64,000 bases of DNA from Pseudomonadota bacterium (GCA_023388255.1 JAEWGO010000023.1:73471-137470); one strand, 5' to 3'. Counted from the stretch's first letter, positions 33,928-43,398 are shown. The notes: a model not told the origin generated them from the letters alone. Made by a program: numbers and translations.

Positions 33928-33977
33928 TGCGCATCTCGCGCTCGTTGCGCGAATGCAACAGTGATCGCGGAGACCCC

Positions 33978-34358
33978 ATGCAACTGAACATGCTCAAGGC
34001 GAAGATCCACCGGGCCACGGTGACGCACGCCGAACTCCATTACGAAGGTTCCTGCGCGATCGATGGCGATCTGCTCGATGTCTCCGGCATCCGCGAATAC
34101 GAGCAGATCCACATCTACAACGTGAACAACGGCGAGCGTTTCTCCACCTACGCGATCCGCGCGGACGAGGGCTCCGGCATCATCTCGATCAACGGCGCCG
34201 CCGCGCATCGCGCGCAGCCGGGCGACATCATCATCATCTGTGCCTACGGCGGTTATGCCGAAGTCGAGGCCGAGCAGCACAAACCGCAGCTCGTCTATGT
34301 CGACCGCCAGAACAAGATGACGCACACGAACCGCTCGATTCCAAAACAGGCGGCGTGA
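33978..34358 (+). CDS. panD: Aspartate 1-decarboxylase
   Basis: Makes beta-alanine from aspartate for pantothenate. The 126-residue pro-enzyme self-cleaves at the Gly-Ser of YEGSCAID (about residues 24-25) to form the pyruvoyl group. The neighbouring Tyr and the NGAAAH loop are conserved. ATG 33978 follows GCGGAG. It has its own promoter and is separated from panC by a terminator, so beta-alanine supply can be set independently. Confidence 0.97.
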   Translation: MQLNMLKAKIHRATVTHAELHYEGSCAIDGDLLDVSGIREYEQIHIYNVNNGERFSTYAIRADEGSGIISINGAAAHRAQPGDIIIICAYGGYAEVEAEQHKPQLVYVDRQNKMTHTNRSIPKQAA

Positions 34359-34466
34359 GTTTTTGCGAGCGTTCGTGATCGCCGCGTGTTGGAATCTCGG
34401 GGAGAAGCCGACGCGTACTGTCTTCACCGGGCTCCCGAAACGGTCATCCTTGGGCGTGCTTTTCAA

Positions 34467-35528
34467 TTAAAGAGCTTGCTTCTCGTCGTGGCGTTCCAGT
34501 GCCCACGCAACGTGCTCGCGCACCAGCGCGGACGCATCCTCGACGCGCGAGCGCAATGCTGCGATGACCGGCGGCGTTGACGGCGCATTGCCGAGTGCAA
34601 CCGCGATGTTGCGCAACCAGCCCTCATGGCCGGTGCGGCGGATAGCCATGCCGGCAGTGCGGTCGAGGAACTCCTGCTCGGTCCATGCAAACACGTCGGC
34701 CAGCGCCGCGCCGTCGAGGCCGTGGCGTGGCGCAAAGTCCGCCTCCGGTGTGCTCTGCGCGAACTTGTTCCATGGGCAGACCAGCTGGCAATCGTCGCAA
34801 CCGAAGATGCGGTTGCCGATCAGTGGTCGTAGTTCCAATGGGATCGAGCCGCGAAATTCGATCGTCAGGTACGAAATGCAGCGGCGTGCGTCGAGCTTGT
34901 ACGGTGCGACGATCGCCTGCGTCGGACACACCTCGATGCAGCGCGTGCAGGTGCCGCAATGCGCCGTCTGTTCCGCATCGCTTGGCAACGGCAGGTCGGT
35001 GTAGATTTCGCCAAGGAAAAACCACGAGCCGGCGTCGCGGCTCAGCAGCAAGGTGTGCTTGCCGATCCAGCCGAGTCCCGCGTTGCGTGCGAGCGCTTTT
35101 TCCAGCACCGGCGCCGAATCGGTGAACACGCGATGGCCGAACGGTCCGGTCACCTCGGTGATGCGATCGGCCAGCTTCTGCAAGCGGCCGCGCAGAATCT
35201 TGTGGTAGTCGCGGCCAAGCGCGTAGCGCGAGACGTAGGCGCGCTCGCCATCGCCGAGCACGTTCCAGGCTTTCCCGACTTGCGGCGGCGCGTAGTCCAT
35301 GCGCGCCGAAATCACGCGCAACGTTCCGGGGTGCAGGTCGGCGGGTCGGCTGCGCTTGGCGCCGTGGCGCGCCATGTAGTCCATTTCGCCGTGGTACTCC
35401 GCATCGAGCCAGTTCAGCAGATGCACCTCATCGGCGGCGAGGTCGATGCCGGACACGCCGACTTTCTGGAAGCCGAGTTCGGCGCCCCAGCGGCGGATGT
35501 CGGTGGCGAGTGCGGAGTAGTCGATCAT
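34467..35528 (-). CDS. queG: Epoxyqueuosine reductase
   Basis: Cobalamin- and iron-sulfur-dependent reduction of epoxyqueuosine to queuosine in tRNA wobble positions. The 353-residue protein has the B12-binding N-terminal half, two 4Fe-4S cysteine sets (CGTCTRCIEVCPTQAI and CDDCQLVCPWN) and a C-terminal HEAT-like region (VREHVAWALERHD). ATG 35528 is typical (MIDYSALATDIRRWGAELGF). Divergent from nnr across 63 bases, the same arrangement as in many gammaproteobacteria. Confidence 0.96.
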   Translation of the reverse strand: MIDYSALATDIRRWGAELGFQKVGVSGIDLAADEVHLLNWLDAEYHGEMDYMARHGAKRSRPADLHPGTLRVISARMDYAPPQVGKAWNVLGDGERAYVSRYALGRDYHKILRGRLQKLADRITEVTGPFGHRVFTDSAPVLEKALARNAGLGWIGKHTLLLSRDAGSWFFLGEIYTDLPLPSDAEQTAHCGTCTRCIEVCPTQAIVAPYKLDARRCISYLTIEFRGSIPLELRPLIGNRIFGCDDCQLVCPWNKFAQSTPEADFAPRHGLDGAALADVFAWTEQEFLDRTAGMAIRRTGHEGWLRNIAVALGNAPSTPPVIAALRSRVEDASALVREHVAWALERHDEKQAL

Positions 35529-35591
35529 GGCAAGACGGCAAACGTCGGCGCGCAGCATAGCGCGTGCGTCGCGGCCCGATAGAATGACGTG

Positions 35592-37082
35592 ATGAGCACG
35601 AACCCGCGCGAGACTTCGCTGTATACCGTCGAGCAGGTGCGCCGCATCGACCGACAGGCGATGCTGCGTCTCGGCGTGACCGGTTTCGAGTTGATGCAGC
35701 GGGCCGCGACGGCAGCTTTCGCGCTGCTGCGCCGGCGCTGGCCGGAGGCGCGCCGCCTCGTGCTGCTGGCTGGCAGCGGCAACAACGGTGGCGATGCGTT
35801 CCTGCTTGGCGTTCTCGCATTGCGCGAAGGATTCGCGGTCGAGGCGATCGCGCTGACGGCCGCTTCGACCGGCGACGCGCAGCAGGCGCGCGCGGCGTTC
35901 GTGGCGGCGGGCGGTCGCGTCACGCTCGCCGAGGCGAGCGTGACGCTGCAGTCGGCTGACGTCCATGTCGACGGCCTGTTCGGCACGGGTCTGACGCGCG
36001 CGGTCGATGGTGCCGCGGCGAATCTGATCGACGCACTCAATGCGTCGCGACACGTCGTGCTCGCGCTCGACGTGCCGTCCGGCCTCGACGCCGACAGCGG
36101 GACACGCTTCGGCGCCTGCGTGTGCGCCGACGCGACAATCAGCTTCGTCGCGTGGAAGCGAGGCTTGTTCACCGCCGACGCGGTCGATGCCTGCGGTGCG
36201 TTGGAATTGGCGACACTCGATCTTCCGGACACGGCGCACGCCGGCATCGACGCCGACGCGGAACTGCTCGACGAAACGATCGCGCGCGTGCTCGCGCCGC
36301 GCCGCGGAAACGTCAACAAATCCACTTTCGGACATGTGCTGGTCGTCGGCGGCGAAGAGGGCATGGGTGGCGCGGTGCACCTGTGCGGCGAAGCAGCGAT
36401 GCGTTGCGGCGCCGGGTTGGTCAGCGTCGCCACGCGCACATCGCAGGTGATTGCGCTGAATGCGGCGCGGCCCGAGTTGATGGCGCGTGGCGTGGATGCT
36501 GCCGCCGAGTTGGCGCCGCTGCTCGCCCGCGCGAAGGTCGTCGCGATCGGCCCCGGGCTTGGCCAGGGTGCGTGGTCGCGTGCGTTGTTCGACGCGGCAT
36601 TGGCATCCGGCAACGCCATGCTGATCGACGCGGATGCATTGAATCTGCTCGCGCAGACGCCGCGGGCGTTGGCCATTCCCGTTGTGTTGACGCCGCATCC
36701 CGGCGAGGCCGCACGCCTGCTCGGGTGCGACATCGCAACGGTGCAGCGCGATCGATTCACCGCGGTGCGCGCGATCGCGACACGCTACTGCGCGGTGGTC
36801 GTGCTGAAAGGGGCGGGCAGTCTGGTCGCGGACCCGCAGGGACGCGTCGCGTTGTGCCGCTGGGGCAATCCCGGCATGTCCACGGCTGGCATGGGCGATG
36901 TGCTGAGCGGCGTCATCGCGGCATTGCTTGCGCAGGGGTTGGGCGCATGGGACGCGGCGCGCCTTGGCGTGGCCCTGCATGCACGCGCGGGCGATCTCGC
37001 CGCGGGCGATGCGCCGCGGGGGCTGCTCGCAAGCGACCTGTTCGCTCCACTGCGCCGTCTGGCGAATGAAGGAAACCCATGA
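35592..37082 (+). CDS. nnr: Bifunctional NAD(P)HX epimerase/dehydratase
   Basis: Repairs hydrated NAD(P)H. The N-terminal YjeF epimerase domain (about 1-215) has LAGSGNNGGDAFLLG. The C-terminal ADP-dependent dehydratase domain (about 220-496) has GHVLVVGG, LTPHPGEAARLLG and the signature GMGDVLSGVIAALLAQG. The 496-residue length is normal. ATG 35592 is used (a GTG lies directly before it); a -10-like TAGAAT at 35580-35585 implies a very short leader. It overlaps tsaE by 4 bases. Confidence 0.96.
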   Translation: MSTNPRETSLYTVEQVRRIDRQAMLRLGVTGFELMQRAATAAFALLRRRWPEARRLVLLAGSGNNGGDAFLLGVLALREGFAVEAIALTAASTGDAQQARAAFVAAGGRVTLAEASVTLQSADVHVDGLFGTGLTRAVDGAAANLIDALNASRHVVLALDVPSGLDADSGTRFGACVCADATISFVAWKRGLFTADAVDACGALELATLDLPDTAHAGIDADAELLDETIARVLAPRRGNVNKSTFGHVLVVGGEEGMGGAVHLCGEAAMRCGAGLVSVATRTSQVIALNAARPELMARGVDAAAELAPLLARAKVVAIGPGLGQGAWSRALFDAALASGNAMLIDADALNLLAQTPRALAIPVVLTPHPGEAARLLGCDIATVQRDRFTAVRAIATRYCAVVVLKGAGSLVADPQGRVALCRWGNPGMSTAGMGDVLSGVIAALLAQGLGAWDAARLGVALHARAGDLAAGDAPRGLLASDLFAPLRRLANEGNP

Positions 37083-37549
37083 GCAAAGGACAACGGGTCA
37101 TGCACGGGCTCGACGAGGCGCATCTCGGTGCGTTGGCAGCAGGCCTCGCGCCGTTCGCTCGCGACGGCGGTGTGATCCATCTGAGCGGCGAACTTGGCGC
37201 CGGCAAGACGACCTTCGCACGCGCATTGCTGCAGGCGCTTGGCGTCGGCGAGCGCGTCAAGAGTCCGACCTACAGCCTGATCGAGTCGTACCGTGTCGGC
37301 GCACTCGACATCCATCACCTCGATCTCTACCGCATCGCCGACGCCGGCGAGCTCGAGTGGCTCGGGCTGGACGACCTGCAGGGTGCACCGTCCCTGATGC
37401 TGATCGAGTGGCCGGAACGTGGCGCTGGCGCGCTGCCGAAGCCCGATCTGGTGTTGGAATTGCGCCATGCCGACATGCGGCGCGACCTTGCCGCACACGC
37501 ATTCAGCAAGCGCGGCGAGGCGCTGTTGCGCGGGTTCGCGTTGCGTTGA
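37079..37549 (+). CDS. tsaE: tRNA t6A biosynthesis ATPase TsaE
   Basis: ATPase partner of TsaB/TsaD in making N6-threonylcarbamoyl-adenosine in ANN-decoding tRNAs. The 156-residue protein has Walker A LSGELGAGKTTFARALL, VKSPTYSLIESY, HHLDLYRI and the Trp/Glu of LIEWPERG. ATG 37079 overlaps nnr (ATGA). Position between nnr and amiC is the conserved gammaproteobacterial order. Confidence 0.96.
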   Translation: MSKGQRVMHGLDEAHLGALAAGLAPFARDGGVIHLSGELGAGKTTFARALLQALGVGERVKSPTYSLIESYRVGALDIHHLDLYRIADAGELEWLGLDDLQGAPSLMLIEWPERGAGALPKPDLVLELRHADMRRDLAAHAFSKRGEALLRGFALR

Positions 37550-37673
37550 GCGAGGACAGTTTCGACAGCTTGGCGCATTCTTCTGAACATAAATTCAGGA
37601 AGTTTCCGCACATGACGGATTTTGAAGGAAAAAGACTTGCTTTTTTCTGGCGCTTTCCGGTTGAATACGCGTC

Positions 37674-39005
37674 ATGTGGGGGATTCGCAACCATCGTTGG
37701 CTGAGCTTCTGCACCGCAGCACTGCTGTTCGGGGCCGGCTTGGCGCATGCCGCCGAAATCAAGAACCTGCGGGTCTGGGCCGGCGATGAATACACGCGCG
37801 CCGTGTTCGACGTGTCCGGCCCGGTCGACTACAAGTTGTTCGAACTGTCAAAGCCGAACCGAGTCGTGCTCGACCTGCGCAACAGCGCGCTCGGCAGCGA
37901 CTTCCGTACCCCGGCGGGCAGCGGTTTGCTGAAGAGCCTGCGCGCCGGCAAGCAAGGCAAGAACGATTCGCGCGTCGTGTTCGATCTCGCCGATGGCGTG
38001 CGTCCGAAGAGTTTCCTGTTGCCGCCATCCGGCAAGAACGGCTATCGGCTCGTGCTCGACCTGTATCCGGCTGCAACGGCCAAGCCCGAGCCGGTCAAGC
38101 GCGCCGCCGAGATCGAAACCGGCAAGGCGCGCAGTGTGGTCATCGCGATCGATGCCGGTCACGGCGGCAAGGATCCGGGCTCGATCGGCGCCAGCGGCGC
38201 CTATGAGAAAAGCATCACGCTGGAAGTCGCGCGGGCGCTCAAGAAGCAGGTCGACCGCATGCCGGGCATGACCGGCGTGCTGATCCGTGATGGCGACTAC
38301 TACGTCCAGCTCGAAGATCGTTTCGCCAAGGCGCGCCAGGCGAAGGCCGACTTGTTCGTTTCGATCCACGCCGATGCATTCACCAACTCCGATGCGCGCG
38401 GATCGTCGGTGTGGGTGCTGTCGCCGCGCGGCGCGACCAACGAGGCATCGCGCTGGTTGGCCGATCGCGAGAACCGCTCCGACCTCGTTGGTGGCGTCTC
38501 GCTCGACGACAAGGACAACACGCTGGCGGCGGTGCTGCTCGATCTTTCGCAGGGCGCCACGATGGGCGCCAGCAACGCGGTCGCGGAACAGGTGTTAAGC
38601 GCCTTGCGCAAGCTCGGCCCGACGCATCGTACCTACGTCGAGCGCGCCAACTTCATCGTGCTGCGCTCGCCGGACGTGCCCTCGATCCTGGTCGAGACCG
38701 CGTTCATCAGCAATCCGGCCGAGGAAGCGCGCCTGAAGAGCCCGGAACACCGCGACAAGCTCGCTGCGGCGATTCTGAATGGCGTCGACAACTATTTCCG
38801 CGCATCGCCTCCGCCCGGCACCTTGTATGCGTTGAACAATGCGCGTGAGCGCAGCAAGTCCTCGCGCTATGTCGTCGGCCGTGGCGAGACACTGCGCACG
38901 ATCGCCGAACGCCACGGCGTGACGACCGCGCAGTTGCGCGCTGCGAACGAGCTCGACAGCGAGCGCGTGCGCGCCGGCGAAGTGCTGCAGATCCCGTCGG
39001 GCTGA
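37674..39005 (+). CDS. amiC: N-acetylmuramoyl-L-alanine amidase (AmiC/AmiB type)
   Basis: A periplasmic zinc amidase that splits septal peptidoglycan during division. The 443-residue protein has a signal peptide (WLSFCTAALLFGAGLAHA), an AMIN domain (about 27-130) for septal targeting, the Amidase_3 domain (about 155-380) with zinc ligands in IDAGHGGKDPG, YEKSITLEVA and SIHADAF and the catalytic Glu in VETAFISNP, and a C-terminal LysM repeat (YVVGRGETLRTIAERHGV). The long inserted helix indicates control by a LytM activator (EnvC/NlpD), as in E. coli. Upstream of mutL, as expected. Confidence 0.95.
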   Translation: MWGIRNHRWLSFCTAALLFGAGLAHAAEIKNLRVWAGDEYTRAVFDVSGPVDYKLFELSKPNRVVLDLRNSALGSDFRTPAGSGLLKSLRAGKQGKNDSRVVFDLADGVRPKSFLLPPSGKNGYRLVLDLYPAATAKPEPVKRAAEIETGKARSVVIAIDAGHGGKDPGSIGASGAYEKSITLEVARALKKQVDRMPGMTGVLIRDGDYYVQLEDRFAKARQAKADLFVSIHADAFTNSDARGSSVWVLSPRGATNEASRWLADRENRSDLVGGVSLDDKDNTLAAVLLDLSQGATMGASNAVAEQVLSALRKLGPTHRTYVERANFIVLRSPDVPSILVETAFISNPAEEARLKSPEHRDKLAAAILNGVDNYFRASPPPGTLYALNNARERSKSSRYVVGRGETLRTIAERHGVTTAQLRAANELDSERVRAGEVLQIPSG

Positions 39006-39106
39006 GCGGTCGGCGCTGGCCGGTCCTTGCCTCGGGGTGGCGAAATCCAGGCAGCACGCCTGAAGTCCGGCTCCGTTATGATGCGAACCCGCTTCGCGGT
39101 TCCGTC

Positions 39107-40930
39107 ATGTCGCGCATCCGTTCGCTACCTCCCGAACTCGTCAACCAGATCGCTGCGGGCGAGGTCATCGAGCGCCCTGCATCGGTAGTCAAGGAGCTGG
39201 TTGAGAACAGCCTGGATGCCGGCGCGCGGCGCATAGAGATCGACATCGAGCAGGGTGGCGCGCGCCTGATCCGCATCCGCGACGATGGCGTTGGCATCGA
39301 TGCGGACGACCTGTCGCTGGCCGTATCCGCCCATGCGACGAGCAAGATCGCGAGCTTTGACGATCTCGAGCGCGTCGGCACGCTCGGCTTCCGTGGCGAA
39401 GCGTTGCCATCGATCGCCTCGGTGTCCCGCTTCGCACTGACCTCGCGCGCGGCGGGCAGCGATGCCGCCTGGCGCATCGAGGTCGATGGCGGCAAACCGC
39501 GGACGGCAGCGCCGGCGCAACATCCGCAGGGCACCAACATCGAGGTGCGCGACCTGTTCTACAACCTGCCCGCTCGGCGCAAGTTCCTCCGCGCCGAGCG
39601 CACCGAGTTCGGGCATATCGACGAACTCGTCAAGTCGATCGCGCTGGCGCGCACCGGCACCGAATTCCGGCTCAGCCACAACGGCAAGCCGGTGCGCATG
39701 CTGAAGCCGGCGCAGGATGCGGACGATCGCGCGCGCCGCGTGTCTGACGTGCTCGGCGAGGAGTTCATCGCCAACAGCCTGCGTGTCGAGCATGCCGCGG
39801 CGGGTCTGCGCCTGCATGGCTGGGTCGGCCTGCCGACCGCGTCGCGCGCACAGGCCGACCAGCAGTATTTCCACGTCAACGGCCGTCTCGTGCGTGATCG
39901 TCTCGTCGCGCATGCGGTGCGCCAGGCGTATGCGGACGTGCTCTATCACGGGCGTCATTCGTCGTTCGTGCTGTTCCTCGAACTCGATCCGGTGCTGGTC
40001 GACGTCAACGTGCATCCGGCCAAGCACGAAGTGCGCTTCCGCGAAGGCCGCCTCGTGCACGATTTCCTCTACCGCACCCTGGACGATGCGCTCGGCGGCG
40101 CGCGTGCCGGCGCGCGTTCGGAAGCGGCTGCAATCGCGCCACCGCCGTTCGCGCCGATCACGAGCGGCGCAAATGGATACGTCGCTGGCGCCCACCATCA
40201 GGGCGGACTTGGCCTTGGCGTGCGCGAACCACTCGCCGACTACGCCGCGCTGCTCGGTCGTGCGCCGCCGTTGTCGACACTGCAGTCCTTCGGCGAGCGT
40301 GTCCCCGGTTCAGCGGCCTTGCCGTCGAACGATGGCGCGAACGAGGTTCCGCCGCTCGGATTCGCGCTGGCGCAACTGCACGGCATCTACGTGCTCGCCG
40401 AGAATGCGCACGGGCTCATTGTCGTCGACATGCACGCCGCACACGAGCGCATCACCTACGAAAAGCTCAAGGCCGCGCAGGATGGCGAGGGCATCCGCTC
40501 GCAGCTGCTGCTGGTGCCGTTGACGCTCGCGATCAGCGAACGCGAGGCGGCCGTCGTCGAGGAACAGGGCGAGCGTTTCGCTTCGCTCGGTTTCGATGTC
40601 GTGCGCAGCGGCCCGCAAAGCGCTGCCGTGCGGCGCATTCCGGTGCTGCTCGATGGCGCCGACGTCGCCCAACTGGTGCGTGACGTGATCGCCGACCTCA
40701 CCGTGCACGGCCAGTCGCGCCGTATCGAGGAAAGCACGAATGAATTGCTCGGCACGATGGCCTGCCACGGCTCGGTTCGCGCGAACCGGCGCCTCGGCGT
40801 GCCGGAGATGAACGCGTTGCTGCGCGAGATGGAGGCGACCGAACGCTCCGGGCAATGCAATCATGGACGGCCGACCTGGGTGCAGCTGGCGATCGCCGAT
40901 CTCGATCGCTTGTTCCTGCGTGGCAGATAA
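39107..40930 (+). CDS. mutL: DNA mismatch repair protein MutL
   Basis: A 607-residue GHKL ATPase that links MutS to strand incision. The ATPase domain has NQIAAGEVIERPASVVKELVENSLDAG-type box I and TLGFRGEALPSIASVS, followed by the transducer domain. The C-terminal dimerisation domain has DMHAAHERITYE, which fits the D-[QM]-H-A-x2-E-x4-E endonuclease motif, and QCNHGRPTW. The protein therefore looks like the nicking-competent form found in bacteria without MutH. ATG 39107. Confidence 0.95.
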   Translation: MSRIRSLPPELVNQIAAGEVIERPASVVKELVENSLDAGARRIEIDIEQGGARLIRIRDDGVGIDADDLSLAVSAHATSKIASFDDLERVGTLGFRGEALPSIASVSRFALTSRAAGSDAAWRIEVDGGKPRTAAPAQHPQGTNIEVRDLFYNLPARRKFLRAERTEFGHIDELVKSIALARTGTEFRLSHNGKPVRMLKPAQDADDRARRVSDVLGEEFIANSLRVEHAAAGLRLHGWVGLPTASRAQADQQYFHVNGRLVRDRLVAHAVRQAYADVLYHGRHSSFVLFLELDPVLVDVNVHPAKHEVRFREGRLVHDFLYRTLDDALGGARAGARSEAAAIAPPPFAPITSGANGYVAGAHHQGGLGLGVREPLADYAALLGRAPPLSTLQSFGERVPGSAALPSNDGANEVPPLGFALAQLHGIYVLAENAHGLIVVDMHAAHERITYEKLKAAQDGEGIRSQLLLVPLTLAISEREAAVVEEQGERFASLGFDVVRSGPQSAAVRRIPVLLDGADVAQLVRDVIADLTVHGQSRRIEESTNELLGTMACHGSVRANRRLGVPEMNALLREMEATERSGQCNHGRPTWVQLAIADLDRLFLRGR

Positions 40931-41067
40931 ATTTTTGTGATCCTTCCGCAATCGATGCAGTCTGGATGGTCGGCCGTGCCTGTGGGAGTTTCGGCTCCGG
41001 AAAATTCACCCGCGACCGTTCATGGCCGCACCTTTCAACCAAGAACTTATTCCATCTAGGAGCTACG

Positions 41068-41976
41068 ATGCTCAAGACCAGTCTCCTGCTCGCGGCCAGC
41101 TTCGCCGGAGTTCAAGTCATGTCCGCCAATGTCGAAACCGGCAAGCCGACCGCCGAGTACACCAAGCAGATCGAAACGTGGCGCGCGCAGCGCGTCGAAC
41201 GTTTGAAGGCGCCGAACGGCTGGCTCAGCCTGATCGGCCTGCACTGGTTGAAGGACGGCAGGAACTCGGTCGGCAGCGCGAAAGACAACGACGTCGTGCT
41301 CGCAAAAGGGCCGGCGCACCTCGGAGCCGTCACGGTCAAGGATGGCAAGGCGACGATCGAGCTGGACGCCAAGGCCGGCGCAACGATCGACGGCAAGAAG
41401 GCGAAGTCGGCCGAACTGCTCGACGATTCGCACGAGAAGCCGACCACGATCGCGTTCGGCACGGCCAGTTTTTATCTGGTCGATCGCAGCGGCAAGAAAG
41501 GCCTGCGCGTGAAGGACAGCGCAGCCGAAACGCGCACGCATTTCCTCGGTATCGACAACTATCCGATCGACGCCTCATGGCGCGTCGAAGCGAAGTGGGA
41601 GCCGTTCACGCCGGCACATTCGCTCGACATCCCGACCGTGCTCGGTACCGTCGACAAGATGCCGGTACCTGGCAAGGCCGTGTTCACGCGTGATGGCAAG
41701 ACCTATGAATTGCTGCCGGTGCTCGAAGAACCGGATGCGAAGGAAGTCTGGTTCATCTTCGCCGACCGCAGCAGCGGCAAGGAAACCTACGGTTCCGGCC
41801 GTTTCCTGTACGCCGACATGCCGAAGGATGGCAGGATCGTGATCGACTTCAACAAGGCCTACAACCCGCCGTGCGCGTTCACGCCGTATGCAACGTGTCC
41901 GCTGGCGCCGCCGGAAAATCGCCTCGACCTGAGCGTGACTGCGGGCGAGAAGAAGTACCGCGGCGGCCATCACTGA
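41068..41976 (+). CDS. DUF1684 domain protein
   Basis: A 302-residue protein of the DUF1684 family. The family signature near the C-terminus, NPPCAFTPYATCPLAPPENRLDL, is clear, and the N-terminal WRAQRVERLKAPNGWLSLIGLHWL is also typical. A short hydrophobic start (MLKTSLLLAASFAGVQVMSA) may be a signal peptide. ATG 41068 follows AGGAG. The biochemical role of the family is not established. The next gene starts 14 bases downstream and may be in the same transcript. Confidence 0.88.
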   Translation: MLKTSLLLAASFAGVQVMSANVETGKPTAEYTKQIETWRAQRVERLKAPNGWLSLIGLHWLKDGRNSVGSAKDNDVVLAKGPAHLGAVTVKDGKATIELDAKAGATIDGKKAKSAELLDDSHEKPTTIAFGTASFYLVDRSGKKGLRVKDSAAETRTHFLGIDNYPIDASWRVEAKWEPFTPAHSLDIPTVLGTVDKMPVPGKAVFTRDGKTYELLPVLEEPDAKEVWFIFADRSSGKETYGSGRFLYADMPKDGRIVIDFNKAYNPPCAFTPYATCPLAPPENRLDLSVTAGEKKYRGGHH

Positions 41977-41990
41977 TTCGCCGTGCTGCC

Positions 41991-42494
41991 GTGCGCGTGC
42001 TGCTGATCGCGGACACGCACGGCGCGTTCGATGCAGCCATCGCCGCGCAAGCGCGCACCTGCGATATCGTCGTGCATGCCGGCGACATCGGTGCAGCCGT
42101 GGTACTCGAACAACTGCGCGAGGCCTGTGCGCGGGTCGTCGCGATCCGCGGCAACAACGATGTCGCGGCGAAATGGGCGACCGCGGATCGCACGCTGGTG
42201 CAGGCGTTGCCGGAGCAGGCCGAGGTCGAGCTGCCTGGCGGCCGCCTCGTCGCGGTGCATGGCGATCGTTTCGCGGCCGCACAGCGGCATCGCCGCTTGC
42301 GTGCGGCTTTCCCGGATGCGCGTGCGATCGTCTACGGACACAGCCATCGACTTTGCATCGATGACGCCGAGTCGCCGTGGGTACTCAATCCCGGCGCGGC
42401 CGGCCGCACGCGCACGTTTGGCGGCGCCAGCGGTTTGCTGCTGACGGCGACCACGTCGGACTGGCGTATCGAGGTGCTTCGCAGTGCGGCGTGA
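41991..42494 (+). CDS. Metallophosphoesterase, YfcE/MJ0936 family
   Basis: A 167-residue single-domain calcineurin-like phosphodiesterase. Metal ligands are in LLIADTHG, HAGDIG, IRGNND, HGD and YGHSHR, in the order of the YfcE/MJ0936 family. These enzymes hydrolyse phosphodiesters in vitro and their natural substrate is unclear. It begins with GTG 41991 (xRVLLIADTHG), 14 bases after the DUF1684 gene. Confidence 0.9.
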   Translation: MRVLLIADTHGAFDAAIAAQARTCDIVVHAGDIGAAVVLEQLREACARVVAIRGNNDVAAKWATADRTLVQALPEQAEVELPGGRLVAVHGDRFAAAQRHRRLRAAFPDARAIVYGHSHRLCIDDAESPWVLNPGAAGRTRTFGGASGLLLTATTSDWRIEVLRSAA

Positions 42495-42582
42495 CGGTGT
42501 CCTCGGCTCCGGTTCAGGCGCGGTCGGCATGATGGCGTTCGCGTGAACTTTTCCCGCACGGCGCTTTCCCAGACCGATCGTT

Positions 42583-42610
42583 TTGGACCACGGCGCCCGT
42601 CGGTTACACT
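42583..42610 (+). promoter_or_regulatory. Possible promoter of the FKBP gene
   Basis: TTGGAC (42583-42588), a 16-base spacer and TACACT (42605-42610), about 75 bases before the ATG at 42684. Both boxes are moderate matches to sigma70. Confidence 0.4.
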
Positions 42611-42683
42611 ACCGCGCTTTGCGACCCGGCCCCTCGGCCCGGTTCGAAGTCCGTTCCGCTATTTCCACCCCGGAGAGTCAGGC

Positions 42684-43334
42684 ATGAAGTTCGGTTGGTC
42701 ACTCGCCCTTGCGGCGCTGTTCGTCACAGGATCCGCGTTCGCGCAGGACACCACCTCGGATAAGGGCAAGGTTTCGTACGCGATCGGCTACCAGATCGGT
42801 GCCGGACTCGCCGACCGCAAGATGGACGTTGACATCGCGACCGTCACGCGCGCGGTGCAGGACGCATTCGCGAAGAAGCCGCCGGCGGTGCCGGAAGCGG
42901 CGATGAAGGACGCGATGGCCAAGCTTGACGCGAAGATGAAGGCCGAGGTCGACAAGACGCTGAGCGACAACAAGCGCGAAGCAGACACGTTCATGGCCAG
43001 CAACCGCTCGAAGAAGGGCATTGTCGCGTTGCCGAGCGGCGTGCAGTACCGTGCCATCGAAGACGGCAGCGGCAAGGCGATCGTGCCGACCAGCGAAGTC
43101 ACCTTCCATGTGCGCGTGTCGCTGACCAACGGTCGCGAGATCCGCAGCTCGTTCGTCGGCGAGCCGATCAAGGCCAAGGTTTCCGACATGCCCGGCATCT
43201 TCGGCACCAAGTTGCTGCCCGAGGTCATCCAGAAGATGAAAGCCGGCGACCATTGGACGATCTACCTGCCGCCGGAAGCGGCGTCGGGCAATCAGGTTTA
43301 CATCTGGGAAGTGAAGATCCTGGATGTGAAGTAA
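42684..43334 (+). CDS. FKBP-type peptidyl-prolyl isomerase with FkpA-like N-domain
   Basis: A 216-residue periplasmic protein: signal peptide MKFGWSLALAALFVTGSAFA, a helical FKBP N-terminal dimerisation domain (KVSYAIGYQIGAGLADRKMDV, to about 115) and an FKBP-like domain (SGVQYRAIEDGSGKA ... YIWEVKILDVK). The FKBP active site is altered: the usual YTG and FDSS-type motifs are replaced by FHVRVSLTNGREIRSSF, and the AYG loop by PPEAASGN. It may keep chaperone rather than strong isomerase activity. ATG 42684 follows GGAG with 8-base spacing. Confidence 0.88.
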   Translation: MKFGWSLALAALFVTGSAFAQDTTSDKGKVSYAIGYQIGAGLADRKMDVDIATVTRAVQDAFAKKPPAVPEAAMKDAMAKLDAKMKAEVDKTLSDNKREADTFMASNRSKKGIVALPSGVQYRAIEDGSGKAIVPTSEVTFHVRVSLTNGREIRSSFVGEPIKAKVSDMPGIFGTKLLPEVIQKMKAGDHWTIYLPPEAASGNQVYIWEVKILDVK

Positions 43335-43398
43335 GGCGCGAGCCTTGCCATCGCGGTCGCATCGACGTGCGACCGCCGGACACAGCTCTGGAAACACC

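Noticed and set aside
34467..36980. A very long open frame on the minus strand running from queG through the whole nnr gene.
   Set aside because: Only the part below 35528 has family motifs (queG). The rest is antisense to nnr, whose forward protein is complete and conserved; GC-rich sequence keeps the opposite frame open by chance.
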